In this document: piece by piece, positions 56,130 through 64,000 of the stretch
Layout of the letters: every line of letters begins with the position of its first letter
Numbering within the stretch: position 1 is the stretch's first letter
Assembly: GCA_964036045.1 (NCBI GenBank)
Contig: OZ038391.1
Span: forward strand, 37,237,833-37,301,832
Origin: Eutreptiella sp. 'Long Island Sound 2002'
Lineage: Eukaryota; Euglenozoa; Euglenophyceae; Eutreptiales; Eutreptiaceae
Direction: 5' to 3'
Length of the DNA stretch: 64,000 nucleotides
Made by a program: the position numbers and the translations under genes
Notes under the pieces: model-generated
Seen by the model: the letters and a program-made list of their open reading frames with translations, nothing else
Told to the model about the DNA's origin: nothing
The model's database searches: none

Positions 56130-59100
56130 TCATTGCGAGGTTCTGTCTTTCGAAGAAGTCTGCAAACTTCGCACCAAGCAGCCGAAGAGTTTCGCCATGC
56201 TCAGCATCAACAGTGGTGAGGCACACCTGTCCACCAAGTATCCACTTGCCCAGGACCAGGACGAGTGGGAGGGGGCGTGGGAGGGGGCATGCGACAACCG
56301 AACAACGGCTGGACGCCACTCCCGTTGGTGTTGGAAGGAAGCGTCGCCCGTCCGACACCTGCCGACCTGCTGCCCACAGCCGGGGGACCAGGGCGGTCCA
56401 TCCCGAAAGGCAACGGCGGCCTTTTGGGCCCATCGCGGGCTCTTGAGTTCTTCACCTTGTGAGATAATGGTGTCTCAACCTTTTGGCGGGATGGACCTTG
56501 TGCATAATGGCGGCTGGCATACGGGCCGTTGCTCCGACACACGTGCAGACTGGGTCAGATGCTTTTTGCGGCTCTCAGCACACTGTGAGCCCTATGCAAC
56601 GGACGTCGCAGCCCGTTGGTTATCCTTGCAAGGGAGCACTGCCCAGATCACTCCTTAATGCATGCGTGACGCAGGATCGGAGATTTCAGGCTGGAGCAAC
56701 GGCGGCACCAGAAATCCCAAAAGAGGATACCAGACGAGGCCTTGGGCAAGATGTGATACACCACTAGTGCCCCCAGGACACAAGATCACACCCAACCTGT
56801 GACATGCATGTACTAACCCTAGTTCCGCCCCCGCCCCCCCCCCCGTCGCCGCAGTTGCGCAAGCACGAGCAAAGCTCTTGAGCACAGAGATCAGAGGGCT
56901 AACACGCAGGTCACTGTGAGTTTGCTTGATGTCAAGCCTTTTCTTCGTGACGGGGGGGAAGGGGTGAAGGCCGCCAACGTGCTGAATTCGCCCCCACAGG
57001 GGACCCTACGGAGGGGGGAGAGGAGGGTCTCAGGTACCCACCCACTCACCAACTGATGAAGGAAACAGTTCTTCCCGCCTTAAGCGCGGGCAACATATGG
57101 CCTAGGCAGCGATTCCCCTCAACCCACCACGCTACGCCTGACATCCCCCCCCCCGGGGCGTTCTCAAGGACCCACCCACTCACTCAACAACAGCACCCCC
57201 AACCTGCAGGTTGTCCGCCGCACTACGTGTTTTATGCTGGACAATATTGTTCGTATCCCAACCTCCTGCGTCTCCCAAATTTTTTTCAGGTACACTGGCA
57301 CATTCTTCACTCCGTTGACGAACACCCTCCGAATTGTGACGAGAGTGACACCCGTTGCACCGGAGGATGCCACTTTTGCAGAGAATCTTTTCTGGAACAA
57401 CAAGATAAAGGACAAAGACGGCAAGGAAGTTGTCTATGATAGCATTGGAACCGAGGACTTATTGGCGCCTTTAGGAGAGGTATCCTTGCACCACACTTTG
57501 CTATTGGTGCTCGCAACAGTAAATTGCGATCGACAAAAGTCACATTTCGCCGCGACCACACGTAACGAGAAGAAACATGGACCTGACTGTCGATTTTGTG
57601 ATATCGTTAGCTACACACATGTAAATAGGCTTGGAACTATCTTGGCTTGGAGCTGTCCGCTTGGGACAACGAGACCAAGGCCTCGCGGACGCGCCCACGA
57701 CGAATTTTTCATTTCCCACCATGCCATTTCTGTTTTAGTTGTTGATGGTGTCCCTCCTCATATCCCCATTTGTTGCTAGTCTCGCATTGTTTCGCCGAGG
57801 TACCATAAACGCAATGACGTCGTACATCCCTTTCGCATGCAGCCTCTCTTCCGCCCCGATGCTTTGGGTCTCAACAAGATTATCAAGCCCATGAACGGAA
57901 CCCCAAACCAAGTCAATGTGAGCTTTTGTCACTCCCTGCTCATCGTGTTCGCCGGGAGCATGCCGTTCACGAGTTATTTCACGGACACCCTGTCCTTGCA
58001 AGTGCTGATTGCCTGCATGGATTACCACCCTTCGTTTGCTGTCCGAAAGCCTGACGAGAAGATCACCCCTGACGCTTTCTGGTGTTGCGTCGAGAACATC
58101 GTGCAGCCCTATGACATGGGGTTTGTGGTCAATGGCACCAAGAAGCTGCTGGGCAATCGGCTGAATGCCGTTAACACGTGGATCTCAGGTGTGGAGTGAC
58201 GTTGTAGGATTCGTGTCTCACACAACGAACCTAGGACTGAGTATTGGGACCGAGCCTGAAGCATTCTCTGCAATGCACACAGTGTATACGCTTCACACGA
58301 TGCACACCGTGTGGTGTGCACATTGCACTGCGCACTCAGTGTGAATGTGCAGCAGTGTGCGGCGTGCATGATGATGGGTGCGCATTGTGCAGTTTGCAGA
58401 ATGCAACAGCGGTGGTCAGTTTGCAGGGTACGGAGTGATGTTGTGCAACACCCATTACGCGCCTTGCATGTTGCACATCACGATCTCTACTTGCACCTCA
58501 CGCTTTGCACACTATACACTGTGCATTTTACAAATTGCAACGCCTTCTGCACATTGTACACTGTGTAGTTTTTTCTTTGGTGGGGGGGGGGGGGGACAGT
58601 CGTACTTATCACTATGAATGTAGTAGAGGCAATAGACGGCACTAAAAGGTCAAGGCGGTTGACCCGTGAAAATGCACATTTCGCACACCCTGGGACGATG
58701 CTTTTTGGCCCAACAGAGGGTCGGTCTCGAAGAGTTCTGGTTTTGGGCACCAGGTTGCCAGATTAGTGAAAGTATTTCTTCACTGTTTCGGTTTGTCAAA
58801 CGCATACTGTATGGCAGCCACCACCCATCACGTTTAAAGTACATACCCAAAACGGTTCAGCCGTTGCAACTTCACCCGCGTTGTCATACACTGCCAACGC
58901 ATCTGCATCAAAGTCATCCAATCGGGTGGCACGCCGGTCCACGCTGCTTTACAGGCTCTCCGAAGGGGCTGAATTGCCACGGGGCCCTGCTGCTGCTGCT
59001 GAAGATGCTGCAGCGCAACCCTGGCCTGCTGCAGGGCATCTTGCGCCAGGTGGAAATCTCGGATTGGATGTCGATGTTGTTGTTCGTATACAATGATACA

Positions 59101-59610
59101 GAGCAGCAACGCGGCATCATCAAGCCTGCGATGTGCTTGTTGCTGCAGATGTCCCAGTCCGATTCTTTCTGTCGCGTGCTGAATCTGCCGTTCACCAGCA
59201 AGCTGCCCTCCGCCTTGCCACAGACGGTGTGTGTGAGGAATGTGGGCGTTGCACTGATTGTCGGGTTGGTTCGTGAGCCTGGGAGGCCGGGTTTCACTCC
59301 CAAAGGAAAGCCGTCTAGGCTGTCCCTCGTTGTGAGGTTGACGGCGTGCACCAGTGTTGTCATTTGGAAGGGAGGGCACGGATGGTGGCGTCCACTGCTT
59401 TCCTGGACCCTGCAGGCGGGCACTCGTGCTGATGTATTGGTCGTCATCTTGGACTACATCATGAATCTGCACCACGATTGGCTCAAGCCGCGGTACGAGC
59501 AGTTCTTGACCATCCTTTACAATATCTCCCCGCATTGCAATCTGAAGTCAGTTGCAGCGGCAAGCCGACTCATGCAGCTCTACGCCATCTTCTCCAGCCC
59601 TAAAGTCTTG
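56130..59610 (+). CDS. HID1-like protein, several exons (N-terminus and C-terminal third not seen)
   Basis: HID1 family proteins act at the Golgi in secretory-granule and trafficking pathways. Segments that follow the family in order: EVLSFEEVCKLRTKQPKSFA (exon about 56130-56215, donor GTGAGG); RIVTRVTPVAPEDATF with LFW and LLAPLGE (57290-57479, acceptor TTTTTTCAG); YFTDTLSLQVLIACMDYHP and NGTKKLLGNRLN (57780-58188); GALLLLLKMLQRNP and FCRVLNLPF (58955-59226 or 59232); GTRADVLVVILDY and FLTILYNISPHC with SRLMQLYAIFSS (59416-about 59610). The 58188/58955 junction keeps phase 1 and rebuilds a Gly codon; the 59226/59416 junction is phase 0. Phases show a small exon is missing between 56215 and 57290. 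The HID1 C-terminal third is absent; transcription probably continues into the exons at 60389. Confidence 0.62.
58189..58954 (+). other. Intron of the HID1-like gene with TGCA-rich repeats
   Basis: Donor CTCAG/GTGTGG and acceptor TTTACAG/GCTCTC. The interior, 58240-58570, is dense in TGCAC/GTGCA-type motifs (TGCACACCGTGTGGTGTGCA at about 58300) that can form many short hairpins, and it has a 14-G run at 58580-58594. Confidence 0.55.
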
Positions 59611-60388
59611 GTTGCCTCCCCTCCTTTCCCGCTTTTGCACCTGGTGTCATCCACTTGATCGGAAGGTTGTATTGATACAGCAAACGTTGCACTCGATGAG
59701 GGGTGTGTTTTCTTCATGCATCGGGCTCCTCACATGATACTTTGGCACACCTTCACTGGCCAAAATTGATTACAGCCAATCCACGTGCTGATGCAGCGCT
59801 CTCCATTATCTACATCCATTCATCCATCCATCCATCCATCCATCCATTCATACAACAATTTTCAAGCTGATTGTCGTTTGACGCATGAACGGTGGGCATC
59901 CGATCTGTCTGGGCTGGTGCAATGGGTGATTGCAGCGGGAGGGACGGAGGGCACAGCGGGCGGGAGGTGGTTCTGCCTGGCGGGGTTCTGTCAATCAGGC
60001 AGAAGGGTATAAATCCGTTGCAATAAGCGGAACCGAGCAGGCCCAGTGATACATGTGCACCTTGGGAGCCCCGCCTCAGCTTTGTTGAAACGGAGGCGGA
60101 GGCGGAGGCGGAGCGGGTTCTTCCCTGTCTGGTTGGAATTTTGTTGGAATCAATGTCCTGCAAAAGCTGTCTGCGATGAAGGGGGTACAGTGGGCTGGGG
60201 TACAGTGGGCTGGGGTACACGACGAGCCCATGTTCTTTCTGCGCCTTCGCGCTGATCGCCTCCTGTGCGCACGTGCAATAGCCCAGAGCTCCTGCGGGGG
60301 GTCACAAACGGGGGGTCAGAAACGCCCCCCCCCCCGCGGCTCGCGTTTTGGCGTCTCTCACCCTCGACTGTGTTCACGTCTGCCGCAG
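59611..60388 (+). other. Probable intron; ATCC microsatellite
   Basis: Contains (CATC)n/(ATCC)n at 59815-59850 and a GGAGGC run at 60090-60115. Ends in CTGCCGCAG, the acceptor of the exon at 60389. No frame of its own is convincing. Confidence 0.5.
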
Positions 60389-61130
60389 GGCTTGTTCGTG
60401 TTTAAGTTCCTGGAGCTGGTGGCCTACCAGAGCACCCCCTACCACATCACATTTGCGTTGAAAGCCATGCCCGAGTGGCCGGTGCCCAACGTGACCTCCT
60501 CCGCCATCATGGCCCAGCCCTGCCAGCCGTCCGAGTACTTCCTTTCGGGCGATGCGACGTGCACCGCCTGCCCCGTCGGGGGCCTGTGTAACGGCAGTGC
60601 TCTGCTGGCGCGGCCCGGCTACTGGGGCAAGGCCGGCGCCCAGCGGTTCCTGCCGTGCCGCAGGGCCGCGGCCTGCCCCGGCGGTGCGGCTCCTTCCGAG
60701 TGTGCCCCGGGCTTCGAAAGGCCGATGTGCGACCTGTGCCAGGCGGGCCACCACGGCGCCTTCTGTCTCCGCTGCCCCAGCGCGGCGGTGTCGATGTTGG
60801 CCTGCGCCGGGCTGCTGCTGCTGTACTTGTGCATCATCGGCTACACCGCCCACCGAGCCTTCGTCTCCAGCCGGGGCTGCGGCAACCCCGCCTTCACGGT
60901 GGTGTACCGGATGACCATCTCGACCCTCCAGCTCCTATTTGTGCAGGTGCGGCTCCCAAGTGCCCTTGGTCGCCACTGCTTTGTGCTTGTGAGGCTTGGC
61001 GACCGGAAATATGCGCTGGGGGGGGGGGGATCCCCCAACATACGTACCTCAAAATGATCCCCGTGACGCGCTGATCATTTTGAACGTACACAAATGGGGT
61101 AAAAGAAATTCACACAAAATTTCCACCCAT
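60290..61130 (+). repeat. Segmental duplication, copy 1 (pairs with 63160-64000)
   Basis: Starts at TCCTGCGGGGGGTCACAAAC and matches 63160-64000 at a constant offset of 2870 nearly base for base. It covers the exon A acceptor, exon A, its donor and the start of the intron. Visible differences include G/C-run lengths, CTCGACTG versus CTCGACCG, and ATCATG versus AGCATG (Ile to Ser). Confidence 0.95.
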
Positions 61131-62717
61131 CGGCATTGGGTAAAAACAAACAAAATCAGCTCTTGGACTTGGGAGCCCATTTTCTGAACCCCCGCCCCCC
61201 ACCATCCTGGGGCTCCCGAGTCCCCCCCCCTATCCTGCAGATGCACGCCCCAGCGTGCACAAGTCAGTGCTGGAGTCGGCAAACCCCCGCATGGACTCGG
61301 AGTGTGCATCCGGATGCCCCTGGTCAACGGCACCGGCAACAGCCCGTCTCCAGGACAGCCGACCCCGGAGTAGTCAAACAGGACAAGTCACCCAGGGGCT
61401 CCGTTGACACCACCAAAATACGTTTGGACCCACAGGGGGTCGGAATGAGCAGTGGCGAGAGGCCAATAGGCGCCGCCAAAGGCAAACAACTTAATACCGA
61501 GGCCTTGTGCCAACCCCCCCCCCCCCCGGCGCCCTCTCAGACCCTCCCCAGGCATAGTAAGGAGGCCGACTCGGGAGCCCATGCCCGGGGGGGGGGGATG
61601 GGAAATGGGCTTCCAAGCTCCCACCCCCCCTTCAACCCAATTTTCTCCCCCGCCCTTGGTCGCCACTGCTTTGTGCTTGTGAGGCGTTCCACTTGACAAA
61701 CCACCTCCCCAACAACAATGCGCTGGCCTGACTGTCGATGGGATGTGGCTCTGTCTGAGGTCGGGCCTGTGCCCCTCCCCCCCCCCCCCAAAAAAAGGGC
61801 TGAAGAGAAGGTTAGAACAAAGAGAGCACTTTGGGTGGGTTTCCGCGCCAGGTTCGGAATTGCCACAAAGGGGCAGCCCTTCCACAGCCGGGAGGGCCCA
61901 ACGGGTGTATCCGCGCGGGGTCACACTGATGGGAGAGCAGCCGCGCGCGCGAGCCAGTCGGCTGACCGCTTCACGTCTTTCTCGTTAAGCTGCATGGTGA
62001 CAGCGCTCCCTAAGGCATAACTCTTCCCTTGTACGGGGCGCCCCCCCGCCCCCCCCTTGTGCCTCCCCAAAACAGCTCAACACGCGTATCCACATCATAC
62101 TCGTTCCCCCTCCCCCCAAATTGTGCCGGGCAAGGACCACACATGGTCCGGGTCAACGTGCAGCAGAGGCTCTCCAAACGGCCCCAAAATGTTGGACTGC
62201 AGGAGACGTGGGGATTCAGGTTTTGTTTTGGGGTGCATCCGCAATATAAACCGCTTTGAGGAGGAGGTGTGCTGAGGTGAAGGCGATTGGCGGTTCATTG
62301 ACGCCGGTTGGCGGGTGTTTTCTGTGCGTTACGGTCGCCGGACATTCTGTTGATGTATGGGGCCGCCAGGGGTCGAGCAGACCTCCGTTGTTATGTATTT
62401 CTTTGTTTGTTTTTGTTGATGCTGCATTCTGGTCCGTGAAGGTGGGGATCTTGTCGGACTGCCCCCTGGCGATGCCATCCCTTTCCTCTCCTCTCTCTTT
62501 CCGTGTCTTTCCTCCCTGTCCCCAGGCCCAGATCTACATCGTGGCTGTCAAGGACATTTGGGAAGTGCCTTCCTCGGTCTTCAGCTTCGACGTTCCTGTG
62601 AATTTCCTGAAATGCCTGTGGCCCTGGCTGCAGGCGCAGCACATCTTCTACGTTACCCTGGCCTTGCCCGCAGTTGGCGTGATGGTGGCCACAATGGTCG
62701 GCTTGAATTACTTCCAG
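60389..62717 (+). CDS. Cysteine-rich (ephrin-receptor-like) region plus membrane helices; exons A and B
   Basis: Exon A (60389-60946, 186 codons, phase 0 at both ends) starts GLFVFKFLELVAYQ, resembling the HID1 segment that should follow the previous exon. It then changes to a cysteine-rich module: CTACPVGGLCNG, ARPGYWG, FLPCRRAAACPGG, CAPGFERPMCDLCQAGHHG and FCLRC. A helix (AVSMLACAGLLLLYLCIIGY) and ISTLQLLFVQ follow. After a 1579-bp intron (60947-62525), exon B (62526-62717, 64 codons, phase 0) encodes IWEVPSSVFSFDVPVNFLKC and a helix FYVTLALPAVGVMVATMVG. This combination is known from large membrane proteins of algae and other protists with ephrin-type receptor-like cysteine repeats before a multi-pass C-terminus. 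Whether it is spliced to HID1 needs cDNA. Confidence 0.65.
60947..62525 (+). other. Intron between exons A and B with inserted repeats
   Basis: Donor CAG/GTGCGG, acceptor CCCCAG/GCCCAG. A 32-bp direct repeat, CCCTTGGTCGCCACTGCTTT and onward, sits at 60962 and again at 61653, about 690 bp apart, bracketing unrelated sequence. 61035-61130 is the dispersed repeat also present at 31243-31345. Long C runs occur at 61506 and 61778. Confidence 0.6.
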
Positions 62718-63258
62718 GTGCAGGCGCGGCGCACTTGCCACAGCCATAGGGAGTTGCAGGCCGTTTTTTTCCAGTGGACAGGCTTTTTTTCCTCCTGTCA
62801 AAAAACGTACGCCATCGGTCATTCTGTCACCGCCGTCGGTTCCCCTTCAACCGTCGTTGGATACCCTCCAACTGCCGTTGGTTGCCCAATGGTGTGCCTA
62901 AATACTGAGCTCCTCATTGGACGGTCCGAGTTTGTTTGTCAATTTTGATGAAAAAAAAGTCCTTGGAGGTAGGCTCCTCAGCTCTGAACCTGACCGCCCC
63001 GTCCCCTTGACAGGGTCGTCCATAAGAATCGCACCAGGCTGGCGGTGGGGTTTTGGGGTTTGGCTACCCGTGGACATGCCCCACGGTCCATATTGTGCTG
63101 TCTGTGCAGTGTATCGCACATTGTCTTCCCAGCCGTAGCCCCTCATTTCTCTACCCGATCCTGCGGGGGGTCACAAACGGGGGGTCAGAAACGCCCCCCC
63201 CCCCCGCGGCTCGCGTTTTGGCGTCTCTCACCCTCGACCGTGTTCACGTCTGCCGCAG
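62718..63258 (+). other. Intron-like spacer between exon B and duplicated exon A'
   Basis: Begins with donor CAG/GTGCAGG and ends with CTGCCGCAG. 62812-62886 holds three units resembling, inverted, the 21-bp repeat of the hAT MITE. T runs flank it at 62764 and 62785. Translation of this stretch gives nothing. Confidence 0.5.
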
Positions 63259-64000
63259 GGCTTGTTCGTGTTTAAGTTCCTGGAGCTGGTGGCCTACCAG
63301 AGCACCCCCTACCACATCACATTTGCGTTGAAAGCCATGCCCGAGTGGCCGGTGCCCAACGTGACCTCCTCCGCCAGCATGGCCCAGCCCTGCCAGCCGT
63401 CCGAGTACTTCCTTTCGGGCGATGCGACGTGCACCGCCTGCCCCGTCGGGGGCCTGTGTAACGGCAGTGCTCTGCTGGCGCGGCCCGGCTACTGGGGCAA
63501 GGCCGGCGCCCAGCGGTTCCTGCCGTGCCGCAGGGCCGCGGCCTGCCCCGGCGGTGCGGCTCCTTCCGAGTGTGCCCCGGGCTTCGAAAGGCCGATGTGC
63601 GACCTGTGCCAGGCGGGCCACCACGGCGCCTTCTGTCTCCGCTGCCCCAGCGCGGCGGTGTCGATGTTGGCCTGCGCCGGGCTGCTGCTGCTGTACTTGT
63701 GCATCATCGGCTACACCGCCCACCGAGCCTTCGTCTCCAGCCGGGGCTGCGGCAACCCCGCCTTCACGGTGGTGTACCGGATGACCATCTCGACCCTCCA
63801 GCTCCTATTTGTGCAGGTGCGGCTCCCAAGTGCCCTTGGTCGCCACTGCTTTGTGCTTGTGAGGCTTGGCGACCGGAAATATGCGCTTGGGGGGGGGGGG
63901 AATCCCCCAACATACGTACCTCAAAATGATCCCCGTGACGCGCTGATCATTTTGAACGTACACAAATGGGGTAAAAGAAATTCACACAAAATTTCCACCC
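63160..64000 (+). repeat. Segmental duplication, copy 2
   Basis: Second copy of 60290-61130, running to the window end, so the true length is unknown. If the full 2870-bp unit is repeated, a second exon B would lie about 65396-65587, beyond the window. Confidence 0.95.
63259..63816 (+). CDS. Duplicated exon A' (cysteine-rich plus membrane helix)
   Basis: Identical in length and splice sites to exon A, with one amino-acid change noted (SAIMAQP to SASMAQP). Phase 0 at both ends means it could be added in frame after exon B, giving a protein with repeated cysteine-rich/helix modules, or be used alternatively. Because it also repeats the HID1-like start segment, the duplication came after the two parts were joined in one exon. 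Assembly error is the main alternative given near identity. Confidence 0.65.

Overview
The window looks like nuclear DNA of a GC-rich, repeat-choked unicellular eukaryote. Apparent GT-AG introns, tyrosine-recombinase retrotransposons, hAT- and DDE-type transposon remnants, tRNA-derived repeats and huge minisatellites all argue against a bacterium or virus. A green-lineage alga (prasinophyte type) is my guess, from the DIRS-like elements and the style of the cysteine-rich membrane exons; this is inference, not shown. Homopolymer G or C runs of 8-18 bases occur throughout, so some frameshifts may be sequencing or assembly errors.

Layout. 1-4840 is a minus-strand DIRS-like retrotransposon (gag, tyrosine recombinase, reverse transcriptase, RNase H) running off the left edge. 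4845-28266 is dominated by one about 33-bp G-rich minisatellite, always in the same orientation. It is interrupted by a unique 1-kb segment (15184-16199), by a second, decayed copy of the same retroelement class (17746-21704), and by a 2054-bp tandem duplication carrying an unknown minus-strand ORF (22821-26928). 28267-33040 holds a tRNA-like sequence, a Harbinger/DDE_Tnp_4-like transposase remnant, a 48-bp repeat whose units carry a hairpin, a last diverged block of the 33-bp repeat, and an inverted-repeat element into which a hAT-type MITE has inserted with a perfect 8-bp target duplication. 35540-46000 has candidate MITEs, two blocks of a 44-bp minisatellite enclosing eight tandem tRNA-like 71-mers, GT microsatellites and a second hAT-like MITE. 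46000-54740 is mostly unrecognised, with decayed DDE transposase and PHD-finger fragments near 53-54.6 kb and a perfect 30-bp palindrome.

The only convincing host gene is on the plus strand from about 56.1 kb to the right end. Its exons resemble the HID1 Golgi/trafficking family. They run, with matching splice phases, into exons for a cysteine-rich (ephrin-receptor-like/GCC2-GCC3 type) region followed by membrane helices. A phase-0 exon of this second part is duplicated in tandem (60290-61130 and 63160-64000, offset 2870 bp).

Most interesting points: the gag-YR-RT gene order with the recombinase in one frame with the pre-RT region, seen in both retroelements; the apparent HID1/cysteine-rich-membrane chimera with exon duplication; hAT MITEs that house GGTTGG minisatellites; and the tRNA-like tandem array framed by a satellite. 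Plus-strand ORFs in the minisatellites are not genes.
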